A stretch of DNA of 64,000 bases from Bacteroidia bacterium (lineage in GTDB: Bacteria > Bacteroidota > Bacteroidia > SXHM01), in NCBI GenBank assembly GCA_022072225.1, contig JAJVIC010000009.1, positions 775,746-839,745 on the forward strand. Reading direction: 5' to 3'. A model generated the notes under the pieces. The model did not search any database, was not told the origin of the DNA, and saw only the letters and a program-made list of their open reading frames with translations. The first letter of the stretch is position 1, and each line of letters opens with the position of its first letter. Position numbers and translations under genes: made by a program. Positions 44,339-54,235 of the stretch are shown here, piece after piece.

Positions 44339-44950
44339 ATGAAAATCCTCTGCATCGGACGCAACTACGCTGCACACATTCAAGAACTGAAAAACGAAGT
44401 GCCTGCCGAACCTGTTTTTTTTCTCAAGCCCGATACCGCCTTGCTGCGCAATAACGAAGCTTTCTACATTCCGGATTTTTCAAAAGATGTGCACCACGAA
44501 GTGGAGATAGTTTTAAAAATCTCAAAGCGCGGAAAACATATTGCCGAAAAATTTGCTCCCGATTATTTTAACGAAATAGGAATTGGCATTGACTTTACCG
44601 CACGCGACCTGCAAAGTAAGCTGAAAGAAAAAGGCTTGCCCTGGGAAAAGGCAAAAGCCTTTGACGGCTCTGCACCGGTAAGTAATTTTGTTTCAAAAAG
44701 TGAGTTTGCCGATTTAAATAATCTCAACTTTAGTTTGAAGGTAAATGGTACCGAGGTGCAGAAAGGAAATACCTCCCTGATGCTGCACAACTTCAGCAAA
44801 GTAATTTCTGAACTGTCTAAATACTTTACCCTTAACCAGGGTGATTTAATTTTTACCGGAACGCCTGAAGGCGTAGCAGCCGTAAAAGCAGGCGACCGCC
44901 TGCAAGCCTTTATTGGTGATAATATGATGCTGGATTTTGAGGTGAGGTAA
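44339..44950 (+). CDS. Fumarylacetoacetate hydrolase (FAH) family protein
   Basis: 203 residues from the ATG at 44339; a GTG-start frame at 44309 translates the palindrome (MNLWQNK, the same as at 12890) and is rejected. FAH motifs: VFFLKPDTALL, VHHEVEIVLKISKRGKHI (metal-binding Glu pair), GIDFTARDLQSKLKEKG, WEKAKAFDGSAPVS and FTGTPEGVAAVKAGD. The family hydrolyses or isomerises acylpyruvates and related beta-dicarbonyls (fumarylpyruvate, oxaloacetate tautomers) with Mg2+. Typical length for the short FAHD1-like clade. Substrate not assignable. Confidence 0.9.
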   Translation: MKILCIGRNYAAHIQELKNEVPAEPVFFLKPDTALLRNNEAFYIPDFSKDVHHEVEIVLKISKRGKHIAEKFAPDYFNEIGIGIDFTARDLQSKLKEKGLPWEKAKAFDGSAPVSNFVSKSEFADLNNLNFSLKVNGTEVQKGNTSLMLHNFSKVISELSKYFTLNQGDLIFTGTPEGVAAVKAGDRLQAFIGDNMMLDFEVR

Positions 44951-44953
44951 ATC

Positions 44954-45667
44954 TCAAAAATTCAAATAATAGGGCTTTGTCAGCTCAATATACTCCTTAG
45001 AATAACCCTGCCCCGGTCCGGTTTCAATGGTTAGTTCCTCAATTTGGCAGGTTGTTTCGTTTCTGCCGAAGAGAATTAGTTTCCGAAAAACCTCCTTTCC
45101 GGTAAAAGAGTAAACCCAAAGTTCTTTTTCAGGGAAAAGTCCAAGGCTGCGCAATTCAGCGGTAAGAAAACCGGCTTCTTTTACCGGAAGAATAACACAG
45201 AATTTACCCGTTGAGTTTAACAGTTTCATGGTATTCTCTGCCAGTTCGTTAATTGGTAATTGGTCGTTATGCCTTGCTGTAAAACGCTGCGGGTGGGCAG
45301 GCTTGTACGAACTTGTAAAATAGGGCGGGTTGCTGACAATTAAATCATACTTGCTTTTTGTTGCGGCAGCAAAATCTTTGAGCGAAATATTGTGTACGCT
45401 TAACCGATCAGACCAAGGACTTTCTGAAAAATTTTCATGCGCCTGTTTGCTTGATTCCTCATCAATATCAATGGCATCAATTTGTGCAGAGCTCCGTTGT
45501 GCAAGCATCAGCGCAATAACCCCCGAACCGGTACCTATGTCTAAAATATGCTTAGTGTTCTCAACATCGGCCCATGCACCCAGCAAAACAGCATCAGTAC
45601 CAACCTTCAGCGATGAGCGGTCGTGATGAACTGTAAATTGTTTGAATCTGAAATACGGATTTGCCAT
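44954..45667 (-). CDS. tRNA1(Val) (adenine37-N6)-methyltransferase
   Basis: 237 residues. YfiC/TrmN6 features: N-terminal FRFKQFTVHHDRSSLKVGTD, SAM-binding ILDIGTGSGVIALMLAQ, and the catalytic NPPY motif (IVSNPPYFTSS). Methylates A37 of tRNA-Val in E. coli; in Bacteroidota the family member is widespread. Convergent with the FAH gene; head-to-tail with rimM, separated by a hairpin-rich repeat (45681-45758). Confidence 0.92.
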   Translation of the reverse strand: MANPYFRFKQFTVHHDRSSLKVGTDAVLLGAWADVENTKHILDIGTGSGVIALMLAQRSSAQIDAIDIDEESSKQAHENFSESPWSDRLSVHNISLKDFAAATKSKYDLIVSNPPYFTSSYKPAHPQRFTARHNDQLPINELAENTMKLLNSTGKFCVILPVKEAGFLTAELRSLGLFPEKELWVYSFTGKEVFRKLILFGRNETTCQIEELTIETGPGQGYSKEYIELTKPYYLNF

Positions 45668-45680
45668 GTTTAGTAATCAG

Positions 45681-45758
45681 TAATCAGTGATCGGTTATCG
45701 GTGTAGCGTTTTTACCGATTACTGCAGTTCCACCGATAACCGGCCGCTCACTGATTAC
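45681..45758. repeat. TAATCAGTGATCGG-type inverted repeat
   Basis: TAATCAGTGATCGGTTATCG plus GTG (45681-45703) pairs, with a bulge, with CACCGATAACCG (45731-45742) and CACTGATTA (45749-45757). The end of the rimM frame lies in the outer arm. Similar in style to the other dispersed repeats here. Confidence 0.7.
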
Positions 45759-46270
45759 TATTCCAAATATAGATTTATTAATCCTTCGGGAGCCTCAATC
45801 TCCATTTTTTTATTCTTGCGGTCAATTTTTTTTATGAATTGCTCATTGGCAGGAATCAAAATTTCCTTGCCCATGTTATCAATCTGGAAAAGCACTTGCT
45901 GTGGCATCTCCAGTAAACCGGAAATGGTTCCTATATCTCCATGCTCAGTATCAACAACCCTGAAACCAATTACGTCATCAGGCTGAAATTGGTTGGATCG
46001 GGTTGTTTTTTTGTGTTCAGTCAATACATTCAGCCCGCAATACTGCGCAGCCTGTTCCGATGAGTTAATATACTCGAGTTTTACAGTAATTAAATCATTG
46101 CTCTGATTAAGCAGAGCCTCAATAAAAAACGGAACCGGTGTAGGGGAAATATCCACAAACACCGGTTCCGCGTTTTTTAGTTTTGCTTTACTGAAACTGT
46201 TTTGTCTGATTACTAAAGCACCGTTATTTCCGTGCGTTCTTATAATCTTTCCAAACAGCGTTAGTTCCAC
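45758..46270 (-). CDS. rimM: Ribosome maturation factor RimM
   Basis: 170 residues. N-terminal RimM domain (LFGKIIRTHGNNGALVIRQ) and C-terminal PRC-barrel-like half (GFRVVDTEHGDIGTISGLLEMP ... EILIPANEQFIKKIDRKNK). Assists 30S assembly near the 16S 3' domain and binds S19. It directly follows rpsP by 12 nt, the standard rpsP-rimM order. Confidence 0.95.
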   Translation of the reverse strand: MELTLFGKIIRTHGNNGALVIRQNSFSKAKLKNAEPVFVDISPTPVPFFIEALLNQSNDLITVKLEYINSSEQAAQYCGLNVLTEHKKTTRSNQFQPDDVIGFRVVDTEHGDIGTISGLLEMPQQVLFQIDNMGKEILIPANEQFIKKIDRKNKKMEIEAPEGLINLYLE

Positions 46271-46282
46271 GCCTACGCGATA

Positions 46283-46837
46283 TTACTCGGCAGCAGGTGC
46301 TTCATTTTCAGCAGCCTCGGCAGCAGGAGCCTCTTCGGCAGCGGGAGCAGCTGCAGCTGCTGCTGCCTCAGCAGCAAGTGCTGAAGTTTTTTCAGCTACC
46401 TTTTGTGCAACAGCTTCTTTTCTTGCTTTTTCCGCTTCAAAACGTTTTTTAGCTTCTGCTACAGATGAAGAAGCAAGGTTTCCGCGTTTAGCGTCAATTT
46501 TACCTTGTTTTTCGTTCATCCATTTTTCAAAGCGTTTATCGGCTTCTTCTTGCGAAAAGGCTCCTTTTGCAACTCCACCTTGCAGGTGTTGGCGATAAAG
46601 AATTCCTTTGTAAGAAAGAATGGCGCGGCAGGTATCTGTAGGCTGCGCCCCGTTTTTCAACCAGGTCAACGCCTTCTCGGAGTTGATGTCAATGGTTGCT
46701 GGATTGGTGTTGGGATTGTAGGTGCCTATGCGCTCGATGAGCTTTCCGTCTCGTGGTGCACGACCATCCGCAACGACAATGTGAAAAAGGCCATTGCCTT
46801 TTTTTCCATGTCTCTGTAATCTGATTTTTGCAGGCAT
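46283..46837 (-). CDS. rpsP: 30S ribosomal protein S16
   Basis: 184 residues. Residues 1-80 are S16 (PAKIRLQRHGKKGNGLFHI, ADGRAPRDGKLIERIGTYNP). The rest is a Lys-, Ala- and Glu-rich extension ending in poly-Ala/Glu (EEAPAAEAAENEAPAAE), a known feature of Bacteroidota S16. First gene of the rpsP-rimM operon, with a full TTG-N18-TACATTTG promoter upstream. Confidence 0.97.
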   Translation of the reverse strand: MPAKIRLQRHGKKGNGLFHIVVADGRAPRDGKLIERIGTYNPNTNPATIDINSEKALTWLKNGAQPTDTCRAILSYKGILYRQHLQGGVAKGAFSQEEADKRFEKWMNEKQGKIDAKRGNLASSSVAEAKKRFEAEKARKEAVAQKVAEKTSALAAEAAAAAAAPAAEEAPAAEAAENEAPAAE

Positions 46838-46866
46838 TTATTTATGTTTTTTTTGATTAAGGGGTG

Positions 46867-46895
46867 CAAATGTAGTAATTATTCTGAATTACCAA
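46867..46895 (-). promoter_or_regulatory. Full Bacteroidota promoter of rpsP-rimM
   Basis: On the minus strand TTG (46895-46893), 18-nt spacer, TACATTTG (46874-46867). Leader of about 29 nt to the rpsP ATG. Both elements match the TTG/TAnnTTTG consensus. Confidence 0.75.
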
Positions 46896-46913
46896 ATGGA
46901 ATTGCAAGGAATA

Positions 46914-46990
46914 GAACGCGGATGACGCGGATCAGGCAGATTAAAATGGATTTTATCAGCGAAAATCCGTTCAATCTGTGTCATCAGCCT
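46914..46990. repeat. CGCGGATGAC/GATTTTATC imperfect inverted repeat
   Basis: Left CAGATTAAAATGGATTTT and right AAAATCCGTTCAATCTG pair imperfectly, with outer GGATGAC and GTCATC arms. A relative of the CACAGATT family. Intergenic between rpsP and the 47022 gene. Confidence 0.6.
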
Positions 46991-47021
46991 TCCATTTAAT
47001 CACTTTTACTACTTTTCCGCC

Positions 47022-48182
47022 ATGAAAATTATTGAAGTAAAGACCAAAGCCGAGGAAAATGATTTCCTTGAAATGCCCCGCCTTATCTACAAGAATGACC
47101 CTAATTGGATACCGCACATCCGTCAGGATATTCAAAAAATATTTGACCCCGATAAAAATAAGTTCTTCAAGTACGGAGAAGCTGCGCGCTTTATACTGAA
47201 AGATGACAATGGTAAAACCATTGGTCGTGTGGCAGCTTTTATCAACCGCAGGCTTTCAGATACTTTTAAGCAACCCACCGGAGGCTTTGGCTTCTTTGAG
47301 TGTATTAATGATGCCGCTGCAGCAAAAATGTTGTTCGATAAATGTGCTGAATGGAATACCGGGCGCGGAATGAAAGCTATGGATGGACCCATCAATTTTG
47401 GTGAAAAAGACCAATTTTGGGGCTTGATGATTACCAATTTTGATAATCCGGCTACCTACGGAATGAATTATAACCCGCCTTATTACCGAAATTTTTTTGA
47501 CGATTATGGTTTCAAGACTTACTACGAGCAATACGTTTTTTACCGCAATGCATGGCAGCCGGCTCAGGATGTTTTTATCCGAAAATCAGCAAATCTTAAA
47601 AACGAGGGCTACCATTGCAAGATTTTAAACCCAAAACAAACCGAAAAATTTGCCGAAGACTTCAGAACTATTTACAATAATGCATGGGGCGGACACAGCG
47701 GTTTTAAGCCTATGGAAAAAGCACAGTCGCTTAATATTATGCAAAAGCTGAAGCCGGTTCTTGATCCCGATATTGCTGTTTTTGCCTATCACAACGAAAC
47801 ACCCGTTGGTTTCTACATCAGTATTCCCGAACTGAATAAACTCTTTAAATATGTAAACGGAAACCTGAATTGGTGGGGCAAGATTAAATTCATGTATCAT
47901 AAACTGAAAGGCGATTGCCGAACTATTTACAGCATTGTGTTTGGTGTGGCCAAGCAGCATCAGGGAAAAGGAGTGGAAGGTTTTATGATTAAATTTTTGG
48001 AAGAACATATCTATCCGCTTGATAAATATGATGACATTGTATTAACCTGGATTGGCGATTTTAACCCTAAAATGCTGAAGGTTATTGAGAATTTGGAGTG
48101 CGAAAAATGGCGTACTTACATTACCTGCCGTAAAATGCTTGACGAAAGCATACCTTTTGAGCGCGCACCTATAATAGAGTAG
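47022..48182 (+). CDS. GNAT-like acyltransferase family protein, uncharacterised
   Basis: 386 residues, no signal peptide. The N-terminal half ([19 protein letters not shown] ... [16 protein letters not shown]) and C-terminal half ([21 protein letters not shown], an acetyl-CoA-loop-like Q/RxxGxG/A) both resemble GNAT acetyltransferase folds, so it may be a tandem GNAT. It is conserved among Bacteroidota as a family of unknown function. 44 nt before the nucleotide-sugar operon, with a separate promoter for the latter. Confidence 0.75.
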   Translation: MKIIEVKTKAEENDFLEMPRLIYKNDPNWIPHIRQDIQKIFDPDKNKFFKYGEAARFILKDDNGKTIGRVAAFINRRLSDTFKQPTGGFGFFECINDAAAAKMLFDKCAEWNTGRGMKAMDGPINFGEKDQFWGLMITNFDNPATYGMNYNPPYYRNFFDDYGFKTYYEQYVFYRNAWQPAQDVFIRKSANLKNEGYHCKILNPKQTEKFAEDFRTIYNNAWGGHSGFKPMEKAQSLNIMQKLKPVLDPDIAVFAYHNETPVGFYISIPELNKLFKYVNGNLNWWGKIKFMYHKLKGDCRTIYSIVFGVAKQHQGKGVEGFMIKFLEEHIYPLDKYDDIVLTWIGDFNPKMLKVIENLECEKWRTYITCRKMLDESIPFERAPIIE

Positions 48183-48192
48183 AGTATTTTAC

Positions 48193-48200
48193 TACATTTG
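48193..48200 (+). promoter_or_regulatory. -7 element TACATTTG at the head of the nucleotide-sugar operon
   Basis: Exact TAnnTTTG match 26 nt before the ATG of the acetyltransferase gene; no TTG at -33 is seen. Confidence 0.5.
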
Positions 48201-48226
48201 CCGCCCGAAGTAAAAACGAGGTTAAA

Positions 48227-48814
48227 ATGTCAAAGGATACAGAATTGTTTTTCTGCCACGAATCATCTTATGTAGACGATGGTTGCAAAATTGGAAAGGG
48301 TACTAAAATATGGCACTTTACGCATATAATGCCTGATTGTGTTTTGGGCGAAAATTGCAACATTGGACAAAATTGTGTGATATCACCCGGAGTAATTCTT
48401 GGAAAGAATGTAAAAGTTCAGAACAACGTTTCTATTTATACAGGCGTAACCTGCGATGATGATGTTTTTTTAGGTCCCTCAATGGTTTTCACCAATGTAC
48501 GTAACCCGCGCAGTGCTGTAAACAGAAGAGGGCAATACCTGCACACGCACGTTGGAAAAGGTGCATCCATCGGAGCAAACGCTACCATTGTTTGTGGTAA
48601 TGATGTTGGCAAATTTGCATTTATTGGAGCAGGAACAGTTGTAATTAAAGATGTTCCTGATTATGCTCTTGTAGTTGGTAATCCTGCGCGACAAGTTGGT
48701 TGGATGAGTGAATATGGTCACCGCCTGAATTTTAACGAAAGCGGAATTGCAGAATGTGAAGAGAGCAAAGAAAAATATAAGTTAGAAAATGGAAAAGTTT
48801 CTAAAATAAAATGA
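48227..48814 (+). CDS. WbpD-like sugar N-acetyltransferase (left-handed beta-helix)
   Basis: 195 residues built of hexapeptide repeats ([60 protein letters not shown]). Ends in [16 protein letters not shown], as in WbpD/WlbB, the UDP-GlcNAc3NA N-acetyltransferases. Acetylates the 3-amino group of UDP-2-acetamido-3-amino-glucuronic acid with acetyl-CoA. First of a seven-gene, closely spaced operon. Overlaps the oxidoreductase by 4 nt. The aminotransferase that would make its substrate (WbpE) is not in the window. Confidence 0.88.
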   Translation: MSKDTELFFCHESSYVDDGCKIGKGTKIWHFTHIMPDCVLGENCNIGQNCVISPGVILGKNVKVQNNVSIYTGVTCDDDVFLGPSMVFTNVRNPRSAVNRRGQYLHTHVGKGASIGANATIVCGNDVGKFAFIGAGTVVIKDVPDYALVVGNPARQVGWMSEYGHRLNFNESGIAECEESKEKYKLENGKVSKIK

Positions 48815-49833
48815 GTAAAGACGGGCGTAAAATTAAGTTTGCGGTAATAGGACAAGGGCACATAGGTAAGCGTCATGCCGAAATGGTTCGCAGAAATCCT
48901 GAAACGGAATTAATCGCTGTTTGCGATGTACAGCCCAAAGATAAACTCGCACTGAATGATTTAACGGAAAAATTCTATAACACACCCGAAGAGCTATTAG
49001 CAGCGCATCCGGAAGTTGAAGTAGTGAGTGTTTGTACGCCCAATGGCTTGCATGCAAGTCAATCATTATTGGCATTGGAAGCCAATAAGCACGTTGTTGT
49101 TGAAAAGCCAATGGCGCTGCACCGTCAGGATTGCGAGCAACTTATTTTTAAGGCACTGCAAATGCACAAGCAGGTATTTTGTGTAATGCAAAACCGCTAT
49201 TCTCCACCAAGTGTATGGTTGAAAGGGATTGTGGACAGCAAAATTATAGGTGATGTTTACATGGTTCAATTAAACTGCTACTGGAACCGCGATGAACGAT
49301 ACTACAAAAAAGGCGGATGGAAAGGAACACAGGAGTTAGATGGAGGAACTTTGTTTACTCAGTTTTCGCATTGGATTGATTTGCTTTATTGGTTGTTCGG
49401 TGATATTACTGACATTCAGGCAAAATTTGCAGATTTTAACCATAAAGATTTAACTGAGTTTGAAGACAGCGGTTTTGTGAATTTCAAATTCATTAACGGT
49501 GGAATGGGAAGCATTAATTTCTCAACATCAGTTTGGGATAAAAATTTGGAAAGCAGCATTTCAGTCATCGGCAGCAAAGGAAGCGTAAAAGTTGGCGGGC
49601 AATATATGGATAAGGTGGAACATTGCCATATAAAAGATTACACATTACCCGAACTTGCCGAAACCGCTCCCGCCAATGATTATGGAGCTTACAAAGGTTC
49701 AGCAAACAATCACCATTTTCTTATTCAGAATGTGGTGGATACTTTGAAAGGACGAAACACCATTACAACCAATGCACTGGAAGGATTGAAAGTAGTGGAT
49801 ATTATAGAACGCATTTACGCATTGAAAAAATAA
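48811..49833 (+). CDS. WbpB-like Gfo/Idh/MocA oxidoreductase
   Basis: 340 residues. Nucleotide-binding [34 protein letters not shown] (catalytic Lys of the EKP motif), and C-terminal [31 protein letters not shown]-type sheet. Best fits WbpB/WlbA, which oxidises C3 of UDP-GlcNAcA to the 3-keto sugar with NAD+. The gene is flanked by the acetyltransferase and the C6 dehydrogenase of the same pathway. Confidence 0.85.
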   Translation: MSKDGRKIKFAVIGQGHIGKRHAEMVRRNPETELIAVCDVQPKDKLALNDLTEKFYNTPEELLAAHPEVEVVSVCTPNGLHASQSLLALEANKHVVVEKPMALHRQDCEQLIFKALQMHKQVFCVMQNRYSPPSVWLKGIVDSKIIGDVYMVQLNCYWNRDERYYKKGGWKGTQELDGGTLFTQFSHWIDLLYWLFGDITDIQAKFADFNHKDLTEFEDSGFVNFKFINGGMGSINFSTSVWDKNLESSISVIGSKGSVKVGGQYMDKVEHCHIKDYTLPELAETAPANDYGAYKGSANNHHFLIQNVVDTLKGRNTITTNALEGLKVVDIIERIYALKK

Positions 49834-49835
49834 GT

Positions 49836-51128
49836 ATGTATAACAAAATCATTAAAAAAGAAGCGAAAGTTGCCGTTATCGGCTTGGGTTATGTAGGACT
49901 TCCCATTGCATTGGAATTTGCAAAATCAGTTCCTGTTGTTGGTTTTGATATTAATGATGCGCGCCTTGAAATGATGCGCAATAAAGTTGACCCCAGCGAA
50001 GAATTACCCTCATCTGCTTTTGACGGTTGCGACATTGAATTTACTTCATCCATTGATGTGTTGAGAACAGCAGGATTTTTTATTGTGGCAGTTCCAACGC
50101 CAATTGATGAGCACAATTTGCCGGACTTAACTCCTGTTCTTTCTGCCACAAGATCAGTTGGAAAAGCGCTGAAGAAAGGTGATTATGTGGTATATGAATC
50201 TACTGTTTATCCCGGTTGCACGGAAGAAGATTGTATTCCCATTTTGGAGAAAGAATCAGGATTGAAATTTAAAACCGATTTTAAGGTGGGTTATTCTCCT
50301 GAACGGATAAATCCTGGGGATAAAGAGCACACACTTCCTAAAATCATAAAAGTTGTTTCAGGTTGCGATGATGAATCGCTTGACAATGTTGCAAAAGTGT
50401 ATGAAATTGTGGTGAAAGCAGGTGTTCACCGTGCTTCTTCCATCAAAGTTGCGGAGGCAGCAAAAATTATTGAAAACACCCAGCGCGATGTAAACATTGC
50501 GTTGATGAACGAGCTTTCCATTATTTTTAATAAAGTTGGCATCAACACTTTTGATGTGCTGGAAGCAGCCGGAACAAAATGGAATTTCCTGAAATTCTCT
50601 CCCGGGCTTGTTGGCGGACACTGCATTGGTGTTGACCCGTATTACCTTACATATAAAGCAAAAGAACTTGGCTACCATTCAAAGGTTATTACATCCGGCC
50701 GCGAGGTGAATGATGGCATGGGTGCCTATATCGCCCGCGAAACGATTAAGAAAATTATTGCAAAAGGCAACGAAGGTGCAGGTAAAACCAAAGTGCTGGT
50801 GATGGGCGCAACGTTTAAAGAAAATGTTACTGACATCCGCAATTCAAAAGTAGCTGATGTAATTAAGGAGTTGAAAGAGTTTGGTATTTCGGTTGATGTG
50901 GTTGACCCTGCAGCTTCTTCCAAGGATTTAAAACATGAATACGGTTTTGAACTGACTGATAACATTGCTAACGATTACGATGCGGTGATTGTAGCGGTTA
51001 ACCACAAAGATTATTTAGGATTGACAGAAGACTACTTTGATTCCATTACTAAAGGACAAGGAATTGTGGTGGATGTAAAAGGGATTTACAAAGGCAAAAT
51101 CAATAAACTTACCTATTGGAGTCTGTAA
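49836..51128 (+). CDS. UDP-N-acetyl-hexosamine 6-dehydrogenase (WbpA/WbpO/TviB-like)
   Basis: 430 residues. NAD-binding VAVIGLGYVGLPIALEFAKS, catalytic-Cys region LVGGHCIGVDPYYLTYKA (Cys in GGHCIGVDP), VPTPIDEHNLPDL and SPERINPGDKEHTLPKI. The family oxidises C6 of UDP-GlcNAc or UDP-GalNAc to the uronic acid in two NAD+-dependent steps. The substrate, GlcNAc or GalNAc, is not fixed by sequence. The stop overlaps the next ATG (taATG). Confidence 0.92.
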   Translation: MYNKIIKKEAKVAVIGLGYVGLPIALEFAKSVPVVGFDINDARLEMMRNKVDPSEELPSSAFDGCDIEFTSSIDVLRTAGFFIVAVPTPIDEHNLPDLTPVLSATRSVGKALKKGDYVVYESTVYPGCTEEDCIPILEKESGLKFKTDFKVGYSPERINPGDKEHTLPKIIKVVSGCDDESLDNVAKVYEIVVKAGVHRASSIKVAEAAKIIENTQRDVNIALMNELSIIFNKVGINTFDVLEAAGTKWNFLKFSPGLVGGHCIGVDPYYLTYKAKELGYHSKVITSGREVNDGMGAYIARETIKKIIAKGNEGAGKTKVLVMGATFKENVTDIRNSKVADVIKELKEFGISVDVVDPAASSKDLKHEYGFELTDNIANDYDAVIVAVNHKDYLGLTEDYFDSITKGQGIVVDVKGIYKGKINKLTYWSL

Positions 51129-52156
51129 TGTCTAAAATATTAGTAACAGGCGGAACAGGTTTCATCGGCTCACATACGGTTGTTGAGTTGCAGCAAAAGA
51201 ATTATGAAGTTGTAATAATTGACGATCTTTCTAATTCATCGGCTGACGTTTTGGATTCTATTGAAAAAATTTCGGGAATAAAACCTGAGTTTGAACAGTT
51301 TGATTTATGTGACAATGAAAAATTAAAAAACTTTTTTTCGCGTCACAAAGACATAAAAGCAGTTATTCACTTCGCTGCGAAAAAAGCGGTTGGTGAATCG
51401 GTTGAAAACCCATTGCTTTATTACAGAAATAATCTTTTCTCGTTTGTGAATTTATTGGAGTGCATGTTAGCAAACTCTATTAAGTTTATTGTTTTCAGTT
51501 CCTCATGCACCGTTTATGGTGAACCTGACTACCTGCCGGTTGATGAACATGCACCGATTAAAAAAGCAGCATCGCCTTACGGAAATACCAAACAGATTTG
51601 CGAAGAAATTCTGGAAGAAACTATTTCTGCCAACAACGAAAAACTTGAAGGCATTGCATTGCGCTATTTCAATCCTACAGGCGCGCATGAAAGCGCGCTG
51701 ATTGGCGAATTGCCGATTGGAATTCCCAATAATTTAATTCCTTTTGTAACACAAGCAGCTATCGGAAAAAGGGAAAAATTACGCGTGTTTGGAGGCGATT
51801 ATGAAACACCCGATGGTTCCTGCATACGTGATTTTATTCATGTAGTTGATTTGGCAAAAGCACACATTATTGCATTGGAGAGAATGATAAATTTGAAAAT
51901 TCAATCTCCTTACGAAGTATTTAATCTGGGAACTGGTGTTGGATATTCAGTTTTGGATGTAGTAAAAACATTTGAAAAAGTATCAGGCGTAAAATTGAAT
52001 TACGAAGTAGTTGGCAGGCGCGATGGCGACATCATGCAGATGTATGCCGATACTAATCTTGCAAACCATGAACTGGGTTGGAAAGCAGAGCGAGGATTGG
52101 AACAAATGCTTGATACAGCATGGAAATGGGAAATTGCATTGAAAGAGAAAAAGTAA
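51128..52156 (+). CDS. galE: UDP-glucose 4-epimerase
   Basis: 342 residues from the ATG at 51128. ILVTGGTGFIGSHTVVEL (Rossmann), FSSSCTVYGEPD, SPYGNTKQICEEIL (YxxxK-like, catalytic Tyr/Lys), ALRYFNPTGAHESALIGE and a C-terminal GWKAERGLEQML are all GalE features. Interconverts UDP-glucose and UDP-galactose (or the GlcNAc/GalNAc pair) with NAD+. Sits between the C6 dehydrogenase and RfbB. Confidence 0.92.
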   Translation: MSKILVTGGTGFIGSHTVVELQQKNYEVVIIDDLSNSSADVLDSIEKISGIKPEFEQFDLCDNEKLKNFFSRHKDIKAVIHFAAKKAVGESVENPLLYYRNNLFSFVNLLECMLANSIKFIVFSSSCTVYGEPDYLPVDEHAPIKKAASPYGNTKQICEEILEETISANNEKLEGIALRYFNPTGAHESALIGELPIGIPNNLIPFVTQAAIGKREKLRVFGGDYETPDGSCIRDFIHVVDLAKAHIIALERMINLKIQSPYEVFNLGTGVGYSVLDVVKTFEKVSGVKLNYEVVGRRDGDIMQMYADTNLANHELGWKAERGLEQMLDTAWKWEIALKEKK

Positions 52157-52159
52157 ATA

Positions 52160-53236
52160 ATGAGTAATTACAAAAGGACATTATTAATAACAGGCGGTGC
52201 GGGCTTTATCGGTTCACACGTTGTGCGTTTGTTTGTAAATAAGTATCCCGATTACAAAATTGTAAACCTTGATAAACTCACTTACGCAGGTAATTTGGAG
52301 AACCTGAAAGACATTGAGCAAAAACCGAATTACGTTTTTGAAAAAGGAGATATTTTAGACTCTGATTTTCTGCAAAAACTTTTTACGCAATATGATTTTG
52401 ATGGAGTAATTCACCTTGCAGCCGAAAGTCATGTTGACCGTTCCATTTCCAATCCCATTGAGTTTGTTGTTACCAATGTTATCGGCACAGTAACTTTGCT
52501 TAATGCTGCAAAGCATCACTGGAAAACTTCATTGGACAATAAAGCAGAAGGGAAATTATTTTACCATGTGAGCACCGATGAGGTTTATGGAAGCCTTGGT
52601 GCTGAAGGGCATTTCACAGAACAAACTAAATACGACCCGCACAGCCCTTACTCCGCATCCAAAGCCAGCAGCGATCATTTTGTGCGTGCTTACCACGATA
52701 CATTTGGTTTGCCGGTGGTAATTTCAAATTGTTCTAACAATTATGGCTCGCATCATTTTCCTGAGAAATTAATTCCGCTGGCTATAAACAATATTAAAAA
52801 TAAAAAGCCGGTTCCGGTTTACGGAAAAGGCGAAAACGTGCGCGACTGGCTGTATGTGGAAGACCATGCTTCTGCCATCGACACCATTTTTCACACTGGA
52901 AAAATCGGAGAAACATATAATGTGGGCGGCAATAACGAGTGGAAAAATATTGATCTTATCCGTTTGCTTTGCAAAATAATGGACAAGAAATTAAATCATT
53001 TGGAAGGCGAGAGCGAACAATTAATCACATTCGTGAAAGACCGGGCTGGACACGATTTGCGCTATGCAATTGACTCAACCAAATTACAAAATGATTTAGG
53101 GTGGAAACCTTCTGTAAAACCCGAACAGGGCTTGGAAAAAACGGTGGATTGGTACCTTGCTAATGAAGAATGGCTGAACCATGTTACTTCGGGGGCATAC
53201 CAGAAATATTACGAACAACAATATGTTACACGATAG
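52160..53236 (+). CDS. rfbB: dTDP-glucose 4,6-dehydratase
   Basis: 358 residues. GGAGFIGSHVVRLFVNKYP, HLAAESHVDRSI, HVSTDEVYGSLG, SPYSASKASSDHFVRAYH (YxxxK), NCSNNYGSHHFPEKLIPL, RDWLYVEDHA: diagnostic for RfbB. Makes dTDP-4-keto-6-deoxyglucose, precursor of rhamnose and other deoxysugars. The rfbA, rfbC and rfbD genes are not nearby. Directly adjoins the next gene (no gap). Confidence 0.96.
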   Translation: MSNYKRTLLITGGAGFIGSHVVRLFVNKYPDYKIVNLDKLTYAGNLENLKDIEQKPNYVFEKGDILDSDFLQKLFTQYDFDGVIHLAAESHVDRSISNPIEFVVTNVIGTVTLLNAAKHHWKTSLDNKAEGKLFYHVSTDEVYGSLGAEGHFTEQTKYDPHSPYSASKASSDHFVRAYHDTFGLPVVISNCSNNYGSHHFPEKLIPLAINNIKNKKPVPVYGKGENVRDWLYVEDHASAIDTIFHTGKIGETYNVGGNNEWKNIDLIRLLCKIMDKKLNHLEGESEQLITFVKDRAGHDLRYAIDSTKLQNDLGWKPSVKPEQGLEKTVDWYLANEEWLNHVTSGAYQKYYEQQYVTR

Positions 53237-54235
53237 ATGTACGAACAAAAATTTCATACCGAAGATATTTTAGCAAAATCGTTTCTTGTAACAGGCGGTG
53301 CCGGTTTCATTGGTTCAAACATTGTAGAATATTTGTTGAAATACGGAGCCGGAAAAGTTCGTGTGCTGGATAATCTGAGTGAAGGATTACGCGAAAATGT
53401 GGAATTGTTTATCGCTAATCCTAATTATGAATTTGTGGAAGGCAGCATTACTGATTATGCAACTTGCCTTAAAAATTGCGAAGGAATAGATTATGTATTA
53501 CATCAGGCTGCTTTGGGTTCTGTTCCACGCTCTATCAAAAATCCGGTTGCAACTAACGAAGCTAATGTTACCGGCTTTTTAAATATGCTTACTGCTGCAA
53601 AAGATTCTGGTGTAAAACGATTTGTGTATGCAAGCTCATCTTCTGTTTATGGCGATAGTGCTGAACTTCCCAAACGGGAAGAAAATATTGGTAAGCCTCT
53701 TTCGCCTTATGCCGTATCTAAATTAGTCGATGAGTTTTATGCCGATATTTTTGCCCGCACTTACAAGACAGAAGTTATCGGCTTGCGCTACTTCAATATT
53801 TTTGGTCCGCGACAAAAGCCAGATGGGCCTTATGCTGCAGCCATTCCTTTGTTTATGGATGCGCTGCTGAAGAATAAAAGTCCGTTTATAAATGGCGATG
53901 GCGAGCAAACCCGTGATTTCACTTTTGTTGAAAATGCAGTGCAGGCAAATATCTGCGCGCTTTTTACAACAACTGAAGGAGCCACAGGAAGAGTTTATAA
54001 TGTGGCGGTGGCAGAACGTATTTCCATCAACCTGCTTTTCAATACACTGAAAAAACTGACAGGCTCAGCGGTGAATGCAACTTATCGAGAGGAGCGCGAA
54101 GGCGATGTGCGCAATTCACTTGCCGACATTTCTAAAGCACAAAAATATCTTGGCTACCAACCCACTGTAAAAGTGGAGAAAGGTTTGGAGATAACTTTTA
54201 ATTGGTTTAAAACACGTAAGCCTCAAAAGGTTTAA
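53237..54235 (+). CDS. WbpP/TviC-like UDP-N-acetylhexosamine 4-epimerase
   Basis: 332 residues, SDR fold: FLVTGGAGFIGSNIVEYLLKY, HQAALGSVPRSIKNP, ASSSSVYGDSAELP, SPYAVSKLVDEFYAD (YxxxK), LRYFNIFGPRQKPDGPYAA. These match WbpP/TviC epimerases, which act on UDP-GlcNAc/GalNAc or the uronic acids. It fits an operon making N-acetylated uronic acids. Shares one base with the next gene. Confidence 0.9.
   Translation: MYEQKFHTEDILAKSFLVTGGAGFIGSNIVEYLLKYGAGKVRVLDNLSEGLRENVELFIANPNYEFVEGSITDYATCLKNCEGIDYVLHQAALGSVPRSIKNPVATNEANVTGFLNMLTAAKDSGVKRFVYASSSSVYGDSAELPKREENIGKPLSPYAVSKLVDEFYADIFARTYKTEVIGLRYFNIFGPRQKPDGPYAAAIPLFMDALLKNKSPFINGDGEQTRDFTFVENAVQANICALFTTTEGATGRVYNVAVAERISINLLFNTLKKLTGSAVNATYREEREGDVRNSLADISKAQKYLGYQPTVKVEKGLEITFNWFKTRKPQKV

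Noticed and set aside
46838-47021. tRNA or small RNA gene between rpsP and the 47022 gene
   Set aside because: No cloverleaf or CCA end; the space holds the rpsP promoter and an imperfect repeat hairpin.
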